From: Paraescarpia echinospica
Taxonomy: Eukaryota > Annelida > Polychaeta > Sabellida > Siboglinidae
DNA: 64,000 bases
NCBI GenBank assembly: GCA_020002185.1
Contig: CM034535.1
Location: 70,240,228-70,304,227, forward strand
Reading direction: 5' to 3'
Below, one piece after another: positions 1 through 10,126 of the stretch. Numbering within the stretch: the stretch's first letter is position 1; every line of letters begins with the position of its first letter. A model generated the notes under the pieces. That model saw only the letters and a list, made by a program, of their open reading frames with translations. It searched no databases and was not told where the DNA came from. A program made the translations under genes and the position numbers.

Positions 1-544
1 NNNNNNNNNNNNNNNNNNNNNNNNNNNNNNNNNNNNNNNNNNNNNNNNNNNNNNNNNNNNNNNNNNNNNNNNNNNNNNNNNNNNNNNNNNNNNNNNNNNN
101 NNNNNNNNNNNNNNNNNNNNNNNNNNNNNNNNNNNNNNNNNNNNNNNNNNNNNNNNNNNNNNNNNNNNNNNNNNNNNNNNNNNNNNNNNNNNNNNNNNNN
201 NNNNNNNNNNNNNNNNNNNNNNNNNNNNNNNNNNNNNNNNNNNNNNNNNNNNNNNNNNNNNNNNNNNNNNNNNNNNNNNNNNNNNNNNNNNNNNNNNNNN
301 NNNNNNNNNNNNNNNNNNNNNNNNNNNNNNNNNNNNNNNNNNNNNNNNNNNNNNNNNNNNNNNNNNNNNNNNNNNNNNNNNNNNNNNNNNNNNNNNNNNN
401 NNNNNNNNNNNNNNNNNNNNNNNNNNNNNNNNNNNNNNNNNNNNNNNNNNNNNNNNNNNNNNNNNNNNNNNNNNNNNNNNNNNNNNNNNNNNNNNNNNNN
501 NNNNNNNNNNNNNNNNNNNNNNNNNNNNNNNNNNNNNNNNNNNN
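1..544. other. Assembly gap (N)
   Basis: All bases are N. Nothing can be said about this stretch. The first real bases belong to a GGT/AGT microsatellite, so the contig probably broke on the repeat. Confidence 0.99.
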
Positions 545-654
545 AGTAGTAGTAGTAATGATAGTAGTGGTAGTGGTAGTAGTGGTAGTGGTGATGGTGT
601 TATTGGTAGTAGTGGTGGTAGTAGTGGTAGTGGTGGTAGTTGTAGTGTTGATAA

Positions 655-687
<33 letters not shown>

Positions 688-1000
688 TGGTAGTGGTAAT
701 GGTGGTGGTGGTAGTGGTAGTGTTAGTGGTGGTGGTAGTGGTAGTGGTAGTGGTAGTGGTAGTGGTGGTGGTGGTAGTGGTAGTGTTAGTGGTGGTGGTA
801 GTGGTAGTGGTAATGTTAGTGGTGGTGGTAGTAGTAGTGGTAGTGGTAGTGGTGGTGGTGGTAGTGGTGGTGGTGGTGGTTGTAGTGTTAGTGGTGGTAG
901 TAGTGGTAGTGGTAGTGGTGGTGGTGGTAGTGGTGGTGGTGGTGGTTGTAGTGGTAGTGGTGGTAATAGTTATAGTAGTAGTAATACTAATAAAATGTAA
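545..1000. repeat. GGT/AGT trinucleotide microsatellite
   Basis: An imperfect array of AGT, GGT and GTT triplets, about 455 bp long and cut by the gap on its left. It translates as poly-valine in one frame, which is a by-product of the triplets and not a gene. Confidence 0.95.
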
Positions 1001-2097
1001 CTTCTATTGCGCCTAAATAATCGGAAATCATGCTCAGAAGCGTATCAAAACAAATGGGATTGTTTATCTAAAAATCAACAAGCAGTGTTCAAATTTTCAA
1101 CGTATGGATGGATGTGTCAGGGAACTAAGGTGGATAAGCACGGATAGAAATGTAAGTTTTTTTGACGGCGGAATTGTGTAATATTGTTGAACAGTTCTAA
1201 CAGTAAGAGAGAGCATATTCCAAACAGTCGGTACAGTAACAAAAAATGACAATGTTCAATTTTATTGTTCGCAATTAACCGGATGAAAAATAGCACAGTC
1301 CTAGTTCAACCATATAATGTTCATAGACTTATGATACATGCTAACGCCAGGCAAGCGCCGATCCAAAGGGAGATCGCATTTCACTACTGTAAACGTATAA
1401 ATCATATTGTATGTCATAATTGCCGCATTGTGACATCAAATTGCTGTATGATGTTCAGAAGAAAAAAAAAATGATATTGGTATCAGCATATCTGTATTAG
1501 TAATTGAGGGTAAACTAAGCCACGTGATGCTATTTGCTTTTTTTCTGTACAGTATCAACACATGTGTTTTTCTTCGGAATTTTAGTATAATGTGAACACA
1601 AATATTCTTAGCTATTAAATTATACTTCATTTATGGTTCGCCCTCTAACGGTTGCTAACGTACTTCTACACAGCGGTGTTCCTTATTATTTGGAATATGT
1701 AGGTTTTTTAACTATTTCCAGGTTTGTTTATTCCTTTACAACGTAATTATAATCAGACACTATAACTTCACATTTAACAAGATTTAACAAGATTGCCATC
1801 CAGAGAATTAACTCTAGATGGCAGGTGGACATTGAATTCCATTGCAACATTTTGCCACTGGAATGTGCAGTATGGGGCTGTTGAAGATGATTCTGTTAGG
1901 ATGTTCACAAATCATGGGAAGGCATTGTACGTACGGTGAGGTGGGGTTAGCGACACTATTTTGGTGTTACTCCTGTCAACACCAACAGCAGTTAGTGGTG
2001 ATAGTCGGGTGATGTTTGTGTGTGGCAGTGACGTCGTGCAGATGTTTGAGGCGCCGGTCAAACAAACGTGGACAGGTGGATTCTGGATAAGGGCCAC
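1001..2097. other. Unannotated unique sequence
   Basis: AT-rich sequence with only short chance ORFs. I see no splice-consistent coding, RNA gene or mobile-element motif. Confidence 0.5.
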
Positions 2098-2498
2098 TCA
2101 CCGTAGGACAACGCGGGTGGTGACATATTCCAGGAACTGCGACAGGAGATATAAATACACACGCACACGCACGCACAGACACGCACCCCCATACACGCAG
2201 GCACGCGCGCACGCACGCACACGCACGCATACACACGCACGTACGCACACAGTGACACACACACACACGTAGAAACGCACGCACATTCGCACACAAACAC
2301 GCGCATGCACATGCAGGCGCATGAATGCTCCTATGCACGCACACACGCACACGCATACACACAAACACACGCACGTACGCACGTACGCACGTACGCACAC
2401 GCAAACACAGTGACATATATGTACGCACATAAGCATGCACGCGCATGAATGTGCACGTGCACGACCACTATCATGCACACACACGCGCACGCACATAC
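2098..2498. repeat. CACA/ACGC-rich simple-sequence tract
   Basis: A degenerate mixture of CACA, ACGC and ACGT tetranucleotides. All long His/Thr/Arg or Cys/Val ORFs here are repeat translations. Confidence 0.9.
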
Positions 2499-2626
2499 AT
2501 AACGCCCGGGTAAATAAAAAAGCGACAGTCGTAGCTGGTGCTAAATGCATTCCCCGAGATACGCGCACGCGCAGAAACGTCACCCGGATATTATTTAACG
2601 CCCGGATAAATGTAAGCGCGACAACG
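2499..2626 (-). repeat. Dispersed repeat, copy 1 (GTAAGCGCGAC family)
   Basis: This block of about 128 bp is repeated almost unchanged at 8884-9020. It starts with TAACGCCCGG, holds GTAGCTGGTGCTA and CACGCGCAGAAACGTCACCC, and ends in ATAAATGTAAGCGCGACA. An inverted partial copy lies at 8544-8600. Its outer 28-bp parts resemble each other as direct repeats. The family is not identified. It may be the body of a SINE, because the 8544 copy sits beside a tRNA-like A box. Confidence 0.7.
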
Positions 2627-2867
2627 TGTTGCTGAACGACCACATTACTCCCGTTGACCACGTGTTGTTATCCGAGCTACTGACCACGCCGTTCACTCGT
2701 GATATCCACGCTACGAAGGCCTAGAGTGATCGTGATGTGCAAGTGTACACTTGCATGAATCTTGTCAGTGTCTGCATGTGTAACATCTTAGCACATCATA
2801 AACATAATACCTCTTATGTGTGTATCTGATAGTGCTGTAGTGTGTCATTATATGAAGACTTTGTTAT

Positions 2868-2947
2868 TAATGTGTGTGTATGCGTGCGTGCATGTGTGTG
2901 TGTGTGTGCGCGCGCGTGCGTGTACGTGTGCGTGTGTGTAAGTATGT

Positions 2948-3038
<91 letters not shown>

Positions 3039-3075
3039 TGTGTGTGTGTGTATGTTTGTGTGTGCGTGTGTGTGT
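2868..3075. repeat. (GT)n microsatellite
   Basis: A long run of GT with GC and AT interruptions. The surrounding Cys/Val and His/Thr ORFs are artefacts of it. Confidence 0.95.
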
Positions 3076-3529
3076 TGCACTTCCTGTGCGTTTTGCCCAT
3101 ACCTACTACTTGGCCTTTTGGTCCCATATGTTCAATATTCAAAACATTACCGTTCTGTCCCAAAAACCGGGCGTTATGCCCCAAGCTACTCTAGGGTGTT
3201 TCATCAACAGGAAACAGAAAACTGCATCACTAGCAAGAACTGTTCAATAAATGTTGCGTGCTTTTGGCTAGTACGTTTCTTTCTGACTATAATTAAGTCG
3301 ATAAAACAAGAACGCGTTTCGTCTGAGCGCAGATGATGTCATGATCAGTCGAGACATGATGTTTATAAATAAGTGTCAGACACATATATATACGCTCACA
3401 CGCATGGCCGATAAGTTGCTGTCTCGTTTTGTTTAAATATACCTTTTTAATGTAGGGGAGATCGGAGCAAATCGGCTCCCTAAGCAAATACTTATTGTTA
3501 TTGTGTACATATTTTAAACTATATACACC

Positions 3530-3622
3530 CTTTCGTCTCAGGGTTGTTCTTGGTACGTTGAAGGTAGCTGCTGCTGTTTTCACGTTGCTACCTGATCTAA
3601 CCGCACTTATGGTTTTTGCCAT
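3530..3622 (-). pseudogene. Relic psq-type helix-turn-helix (CENP-B/pogo-type transposase N-terminus)
   Basis: From an ATG at 3622 on the minus strand the translation begins MAKTISAVRSGS and continues through NVKTAAATFNVPRTTLRRK. The spacing of the A-I-x-A-V-R-S-G, K-x-A-A-x-x-F-x-V-P and T-L-R-R-K elements is that of the psq helix-turn-helix. This DNA-binding domain lies at the N-terminus of pogo/Tigger-like transposases and of domesticated psq/jerky-like proteins. After about 31 residues the frame runs into unrelated AT-rich sequence (to 3293) with no CENP-B or DDE domain. The copy is therefore truncated, or this is a lone exon; no clear donor follows. A transposon relic is more likely than a host gene. 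Confidence 0.55.
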
Positions 3623-4107
3623 AGATACATCGTTTCATGCTTGCTAGGTACTTGTTCGTTTATAAGTTCTCACCATTTTACACTACAATAACGTACATAC
3701 GTAGGGTGTTAAGTGTCTACAGAATACAACAGTCAAAACAAAACAAATCAATGGGAGGGCAGGGTGCGGAGCGCAATGTGATTACCTAATTTCGACCACA
3801 AATCTTTAAATTTACTAAATGTCCATTTTAATGCAATGGTGTAATTATTATTGATTATGATTATACAACAAATATACTAAATATTTAATTACAACTAATG
3901 AGCAACCCATTAGCTAAAAAAAAAACTAAATTTATCAAATACTGCAAATTCCATCAAACGCGGTGGACTGGGATTATAAAGGTGATGTATCGAGGGGGGA
4001 GTATTTCCCGTCCCCCCCATCCCCGTATCCACTTCTGATGTCCAGTTTTGCGCATTTGTTAAGTACTCACTACTCAATAAAAAGCACGAGGCTAAGTGAA
4101 CATACAT

Positions 4108-4311
4108 ATGCCCACTTTGCCCCGCCTGTCCACATGCCCAATCCACTATGTCCCGCCTGTCCACATGCCCCATCCACTTTGCCCCGCCTGTCCACATGCC
4201 CCATCCACTTTGCCCCGCCTGTCCACATGCCCCATCCACTTTGCCCCGCCTGTCCACATGCCCCATCCACTTTGCCTCGCCTGTCCACATGCCCCATCCA
4301 CTTTGCCCCAC
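4108..4311. repeat. 31-bp minisatellite, about 6.5 copies
   Basis: The tandem unit contains CCGCCTGTCCACATGCCCC followed by ATCCACTTTGCC and recurs exactly every 31 bp (for example at 4205 and 4236). Copies are nearly identical except at the left edge. A related single phrase, TCCACTTTGCCCC, recurs at 4498. Thirty-one is not a multiple of three, so proteins read through it in every frame are shadows. Confidence 0.95.
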
Positions 4312-4324
4312 ATTCGCTGTCGTA

Positions 4325-5990
4325 GCACATATATGCCATTCCCATACGCTATTCCGCGAACATTGATCATAATGAATGTTGATAACGACTGATTTGGCAC
4401 GCGAAGTTGGTGCACTCAAGCGGTGGTGATATCAACCAATGTTTTTATCACATCAACGTCAGATGCTGCAGGTGGTGTGAGCTTAAAATGCAATTGTCCA
4501 CTTTGCCCCAGTGGCCGCTTTGTCCCTGGCAGACCTGTTAATTTGAACACCATCTCGACATTTCAGGGAAGTATTCAGCCACGCTGCAACTACTGCAACT
4601 ATTCATTCACATATATCCACCCCTTTTTAGCCAATAGACTCATTTATACAGCTGAGTGAGCTGAAGCAACGTGGTGTGAACGAAACTGTCCAAGCTTCGA
4701 AACGATCACTATAGTACGGCGACTAAGACCGTAATTTTCCATGTCACATATCAAAACACCACCCTCCCAAGAACAAACCCATCTCCCACCACCTCCCAGT
4801 GCCCTCGGCACTCCCGTGCCTACCCGAGCCTTGGACCGCGTCTACGCTCGGTAACGCATCACTAGCGGTAATCCTGTCTATCAACACGTCGCTATTTCCA
4901 GCGACTGAAAAGTGGATTTGAAAGGAAACACATGTCAGCGCCAATTCCCGCCAGACCTCACAGAACCATATAGATTTATTTCACAAGATGTTGTTTTTTT
5001 ATTGAAAACGTGAACGTCGTTTTGCGAAAAATGACGGCCGTCCTAAGAGGAACTCGATTCCGCTTCCTGGTGGACGACGGATATCGATATTTTCATGGCA
5101 CATTTTCGTTGTGACGGGTAGGCGGTAATAGTTTACACAAGAAAGGGCGCGCGTCATCTACAGCAGACGTTCGCTGGCCGGCCAGTAACAAGATCTGGTG
5201 TGAGCGCTCGTGTTAAAAGCGTTATTGATTGCCGCACTTGGTGTGCGAAACATTCGAACTATAACAGAGCGCGTAAACAGGTTAGAAGTCGCTATTTCGT
5301 CGTTAGCTTTCGATTATGTCAAGCCGCCGTCTGCTCGCAATGGCAACAGTCATGTGTCTGTGCGTGATTTATTAATTGTGCGCGCGTGCGGGCGTACCCA
5401 CTCGCGAGTGCGTAAGTATGCGGCCGCGTGTGTCCATCCGAATAACCCTTGGTCGAATCCCTCGCATGTCAGTGTATGCCAGTCTCTGTGTGCAGACCTG
5501 TAGCTGTTAAACTTACACAACGAAACCAACTGTCATTAGAATCCTCTTGTTAAACAGTAATCATCAGCCGAAAACGTTCAAGGTTGTTAAAGACAATTAT
5601 TTAGGTGTCATACTGACGCGCGAAAACCGTCACCACAGGCCTATATTGATCAAATAAAACCACGTACTATGGCGACGTGACGATATACGCGTTGCGAGTG
5701 CGTGCGAGCGCGCGCGCGCCCTACATGCTAGGCGTGCGTGCATACTGCCTACTAATAATATATGGGTATATAACAGAGAGTCCTATTGTTGGAAGCCCCA
5801 TTTCAATATGTCGCTGGTTGATGTAGAACAATAATTGTCAAATACATTGTATTGTTCCTTTTCTGTTCTATTCTGCTAAACACGTTGCGCCTGCAGCACT
5901 CTGAGCGGTCCAGTAGACCTTTGGTTAGGGTTGTCTACTGTTTAAACTTTAAAGACACTGCCCATAAACATAAATGTTCGTTACTTGTTA
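4325..5990. other. Unannotated; CpG-rich between about 5000 and 5720
   Basis: No gene could be supported. The part from about 5000 to 5720 has many CpG dinucleotides and an open frame of 97 codons at 5210-5503 without any recognised motif. It could hide a regulatory region or first exon, but nothing in the sequence decides this. Confidence 0.4.
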
Positions 5991-6000
5991 TTCAGAACAC

Positions 6001-6062
6001 GCGCACACAAGCACACACACGCACACACGCACACACGTGCACATGCACACGCACTCGCACAC
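6001..6062. repeat. CACA/ACGC microsatellite
   Basis: A short run of CACA and CGCA tetranucleotides. Confidence 0.9.
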
Positions 6063-6283
6063 GTTCAAAAAATTTCGTCGCTGCGCGGCCGTATTATGTT
6101 CGTGTCTTCTTCTCCGCTGGCTCGACTGGAAGACGGGCGAGGGGGTGCTGTTGAAAACTTCACCACATCACCTTAATCTCAACGGGGAGCACATTTCAAA
6201 CGGTATAGGGGACACGGTCACGTGGGCCCATTCAAAAAGATCTACCGGCACGCAAAATCACAAAGACTCCCCTGGATTCGCCT

Positions 6284-6362
6284 GTGCACACACATACACA
6301 CACACGCACACGCACACGCGCACGCGCACGCACACGCACACACACACACACACACACACACT
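6284..6362. repeat. (CA)n microsatellite
   Basis: CACACG repeats passing into pure (CA)n. Confidence 0.93.
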
Positions 6363-7216
6363 CACCAGGCATCAGACAGTTACCCCATCTAGCGGGTTTC
6401 GCGGAGACAACGGGCATGCCGTGTGTGCTGAAGCAAGTAGGTCTCATGCAAATAGCCTCTCTCAGCTGTCTCGGATAGAGGGTCTCAGACCACCGCGGGA
6501 TTTACACAACATGTAACATATATGACGCCTTCGGTTTATTGCATAAACAATTTACTGATCAGACTCATATAGGACTGCCTTAGCTAGTTAGTTAAAGGGA
6601 ATAAAAACATATATGGCTTGAATTCATGTTATATTACATAAAGCTATCTATTTCCATGTCCACCAAGCCAAAAACAATCAAAAAAATCAATGAATTAGAA
6701 ATTCCACATTTAATGCTGTACATCCGGACATTTTCGAATATGCATATTTTTTGGCGCGCTTTTCAGGATGCCGAGATGTGACGTCACTTATGACCCACAC
6801 TCGCGTCAGGCCGACCCTTTCCATGCATTCAGAGCATGTTTACAAGTATAGCTTTTGGGTCGAAACGAGCGTCAGAATAAGTTATTGTGCAATATTCTGA
6901 TGAAATGCAAACACTAGTCATCATAGACGAACAAGCAGTTATCTTACCGTTCCACATGAATCGAATTTTATTCAAAACGATGAATGCGAATGTGCCTACA
7001 AGTCGACTAGGTTTCGCCGAGCTTGGGCTCGTTTTCAGAATAATTATATCGAATGCAACCAACGAGAGATAATCTACACCAATAAACATACATAGCAAAC
7101 ATATATCGTATCCAGCTACAAAAAATAACGTGTATAATCTCATAATATCAGTAGAATATCGATGTATGAAGGAGGAGTTGTATCATAACAACTTAAATCA
7201 GTCAGTAAATTTCTGT

Positions 7217-7296
7217 CGGCACTGCTAGTTCAGTTAGTAAAGGAGTTGGTTCCTTAGTACTTATTTTGCAATCGGGTGACGCCGGTTCAAACCCCA
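7217..7296 (+). repeat. tRNA-like segment in the left palindrome arm
   Basis: An A-box-like stretch (GCTAGTTCAGTTAGTAAAGG) is followed about 50 bp later by a B-box core, GGTTCAAACCCC. The right-arm copy reads closer to tRNA (GTTAGCTCGGTTGGTAAAGG), so the left A box has mutated. This is a tRNA-derived SINE head or tRNA relic, not a functional tRNA: no full acceptor stem is visible. Confidence 0.55.
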
Positions 7297-7743
7297 CACC
7301 AAAGCGTTGATTTTTTTACACTTTTTTTGGTTTATGTTTTCGCTAAGTAATATAAACCAAATCATTTTTATACTATGATGCACTGTTTGTAATTTTGGTT
7401 GTAATTATTTATTCGCCACAAAAATGAAAATATGGTAATTATATATAACGCGATGTTTCTAAATTTTATTTATTCAGACAGATCACCATTTGTTTTCACA
7501 TATATAATTACAATATATTACCGTACAATATATATACAATTAATAAATTATATATCCATTATATTGTATTTGTTTGGATGAATAAAATTTAGAAACATCG
7601 TTATATAATTCCCATATTTTCATTTTTTGTGGCGAATAAATAATTACTACCAAAATATTTATAAACAGTGCATCATAATATAAAAATGATTTGGTTTATA
7701 TTACTTCTTGAAAACATAAACCAAAAAAAGTGTAAAAAAATCA

Positions 7744-7824
7744 ATGGTTTGAACCGGCGTTGCCCGATTGCAAAGTAAACGCTAAGGAACCAACGCCTTT
7801 ACCAACCGAGCTAACAGGACCGAT
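7744..7824 (-). repeat. tRNA-like segment in the right palindrome arm
   Basis: Read on the minus strand, AGCTCGGTTGGTAAAGGCG is a good RNA polymerase III A box, and the B-box core GGTTCAAACC follows. It mirrors 7217-7296, so both internal promoters, if active, would fire towards the AT-rich centre. Confidence 0.55.
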
Positions 7825-8263
7825 AGAAATTCACTGACTGATTTAAGTTGTTATGATAAATTGAACAACTCCTTCATACATCGATATTCTAGTGATATTA
7901 TGAGATTATATATGTTACTTTCTGTAGCTGGATACGATATATGTTTGCTATGTATGTTTATTGGTGTAGATTATCTCTCGTCGGTTGCATTCGATATAAT
8001 TATTCTGAAAACGAGCCCAAGCTCGGCGAAACCTAGTCGACTTGTAGGCACATTCGCATTCATTGTTTTGAATAAAATTCGATTCATGTGGAACGGTAAG
8101 ATAACTGCTTGTTCGTCTATGATGACTAGTGTTTGCATTTCATCGGAATATTGCACAATAACTCATTCTGACGCTCGTTTCGACCCAAAAGCTATACTTG
8201 TAAACATGCTCTGAATGCATTTAAAGGGTCGGCCTGATGCGAGTGTGGGTCATAAGTGACGTC

Positions 8264-8520
8264 CCGTACCACGTGATCGCCTAGCTCATTAAATTTTATT
8301 TTCCGCGGGAATCGCTACACAGACAGGTTTAAAATCGAATTTATGCTACAAATGTATTTTTCTGTATTTTTTTAGTGTTGTCAAATGTTACATACAAGGT
8401 TAAACTGTGTGTACACATGAAAAAAGGATTTTAGCTAATGCCTTATTTTTATTTCTTCTAACTTGCGTAGCACACGTGTTCTGAATATGTTGGCTGTCAT
8501 TGTGATGACACCCAACCGGG
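8264..8520. other. Unannotated sequence
   Basis: AT-rich and unique within the window; nothing recognised. Confidence 0.4.
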
Positions 8521-8600
8521 TCGCTGTGGCCGAGTGGTTAGAGTGACGGTGTCGCGCTTACATTTACCCGGGCGTTAAATTTTATCCGGGTGATGTTTAT
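8521..8600 (+). repeat. tRNA-Ser-like A box fused to an inverted copy of the GTAAGCGCGAC repeat
   Basis: TCGCTGTGGCCGAGTGGTTA at 8521-8540 is a near-perfect 5' half of a serine-type tRNA with its A box. From about 8547 the sequence becomes the reverse complement of the end of the repeat at 8884-9020 (about 47 bp with few mismatches). No B box follows. This is probably a SINE head whose body is the shared repeat, with the two copies facing each other. Confidence 0.55.
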
Positions 8601-8883
8601 GTGTATAATATTTGGCACCAGTAGTTCACGTAGTGATAAATAATATCCAGTAGTTAAATATGTTTCGTTTGTTGTCGTAATACGAGCGTTATAGTTAGAG
8701 TACATAATTATAATTTGCTGTTTCAGATTTGTGACCAAGTATAAGAGTAAGTCACGTGACGTGTGCGTGGAGAGGAAACTGTTTTGCGACATAAATTGTT
8801 TATGTCTTTGGGAAGCACACATTTTATAATTTATGTATATATATAGACATATATATATATCTAAATATATACATATATATAAA

Positions 8884-9020
8884 CATACATAACGCCCGAA
8901 TAAATGAAAGCGCGACAATCGTAGCTGGTGCTATATACATTCCCCTAGATACACGCACGCGCAGAAACGTCACCCGGATATTATTTAACGCCCGGATAAA
9001 TGTAAGCGCGACACCGTACT
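8884..9020 (-). repeat. Dispersed repeat, copy 2 (GTAAGCGCGAC family)
   Basis: It matches 2499-2626 across its length. Its right end is the inverted partner of 8547-8600, making a terminal-inverted-repeat-like pair 400 bp apart. It directly abuts the 5' leader of the RTE-like LINE that starts near 9023. Confidence 0.7.
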
Positions 9021-9022
9021 GG

Positions 9023-9968
9023 CGACCCCTCCGGTCAAATGCCGGCGCCTGCCGGGCGGTTGTTCGGTACTTGTGTCGAAACTTGATCAATTTCGTTCAC
9101 CCTACGTCGCCCCCCTTCCAACCGGCAAGGAAGGGTAGGCCAACAACACTAGCATGCAAAGTACAATGAAGCCAAGGCCCCCTGTCCTCAGCAACATCGA
9201 AAGAGTCTGTGATCAAGAAGGCGGTTCTGGTCAACTAGGGCTACGTGCAGGGGGTGCTAAGAATCTCTGGGTCAAGAAGAGCAGCCGAGATAAGGTAAGT
9301 AGACTGAAGATAGCAACACATAACGTAAGAACACTACTAAGAGATGAACGGATACAAGAACTGGAGGAAGAACTTAGGGAAACCAGGTTGGTATGGGATG
9401 GGATCGGGATCTGGATTGGAGAAGCAGAAGAAGAGTGGAATGCTTCACTACCTTACAAAGCGGCCACCTACTATACCATTCCACGGCGAACAACGGCCAA
9501 GCAGGAGTAGGCTTTTTCATAAACAAGAAATGGAAAGACAATATAATGCGGGTTAACAGCATGAGCAAAGACAAGATAGCAGTCGCACAAACAAAGATGG
9601 AAAGAAGTATGTTAAACGTCACATATCGGGAGAGAAAAACAAACATCTGGGTAAGGCAGAAGACAAAGGTCATAGACATGATAGAACAAATCAGAAAACA
9701 AAAGAGGACCTGGGCAGGGCACATCAGCAGACTACGAGATAACCGATGGACATCGCGTATCACAACTTGGAGACCTTACGAAGGGAAACGATTTAGAGGA
9801 AGACCAGCGAGACGGTGGAGAGACGAACTAGACGAATACTGGAAGGGCACCATCTGGCAGAGGATAGCGCAAGACAGGCAGATTTGGAAACGACATGCTG
9901 AGGCATTCGCCCCACCACGGGACACTAAGGCTGACCATTGATGATGATGATGATGATGATGATGATGT
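9023..9968 (+). mobile_element. RTE-like LINE, copy A, internally deleted
   Basis: A leader (about 9023-9285) is followed by the start of an apurinic-like endonuclease domain: KIATHNVRTLL, then, after a frameshift near 9470, NNGQAGVGFFINKKWKDNI. Near 9620 the sequence jumps to the far C-terminus of the reverse transcriptase ORF, with TWAGHISRLRDNRW, the GKRFRGRPARRWRDELDEYW block and a final W-K-R-H-A-E-A-F. The endonuclease C-terminal half and the whole polymerase palm are missing, so the copy cannot be autonomous. The tail is a (GAT)n microsatellite at 9942-9968, as is common for RTE-type 3' ends. The 5' end is judged from loss of the preceding repeat. Confidence 0.8.
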
Positions 9969-10126
9969 CATTCGACAGAAGATATTTTTGGACATATAAG
10001 TAAATATTGTATTAATAGCAGAACGTGTTCAATGCATAACAAAGCGTTACAAACTGAAGATAGTACAATAATATGAACCAACAACATCAACTCAGAAGAA
10101 TAACAAACAACTTTTACAACGACGTG
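9969..10126 (+). repeat. 3' flank shared with the second RTE-like copy
   Basis: Immediately after the GAT tail, CGACAGAAGATATTTTTGGA and CATATAAGT recur at about 14894-14926 behind copy B. Similarity fades after about 45 bp. The rest, up to the LINE tail at 10127, is unassigned. Confidence 0.65.

Larger units (their letters stand above)
6780..8263. mobile_element. 1.48-kb palindrome (foldback-like element)
   Basis: The arms 6780-7475 and 7578-8263 are reverse complements differing at only a few percent of positions over about 690 bp. They are separated by an AT-rich spacer of about 100 bp. The outer ends are sharp: GACGTCACTTATGACCC on the left has its exact reverse complement at 8247-8263, and similarity stops on both sides. 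Each arm contains a tRNA-like segment pointing to the centre. The mirrored ORFs (6829-7143 minus and 7861-8214 plus) are open only because the arms are duplicates, and they match no family I know. No target-site duplication was seen directly at the ends. Possible explanations are a foldback-type DNA element, two head-to-head SINE-bearing insertions, or a recent inverted duplication. The arm differences argue against a simple assembly fold-over. Confidence 0.8.

Noticed and set aside
558..1016. 152-codon poly-valine ORF
   Set aside because: Translation of a GGT/AGT microsatellite next to an assembly gap.
2842..3336. Cys/Val-rich and His/Thr-rich ORFs
   Set aside because: Translations of (GT)n/(CA)n on both strands; the same applies around 1961-2446, 5974-6516, 47482-47942 and 56138-56521.
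5210..5503. 97-codon ORF in a CpG-rich stretch
   Set aside because: No motif. Kept only as a note in the regional entry.
7217..7296. Functional tRNA gene
   Set aside because: A and B boxes are present, but no complete acceptor and anticodon stems. The same holds for 8521, 52196 and 63290, which fit SINE heads better.
7861..8214. 117-codon ORF repeated on the other strand at 6829-7143
   Set aside because: It is conserved only because the palindrome arms are duplicates. The opposite strand is equally open and no family motif is visible.
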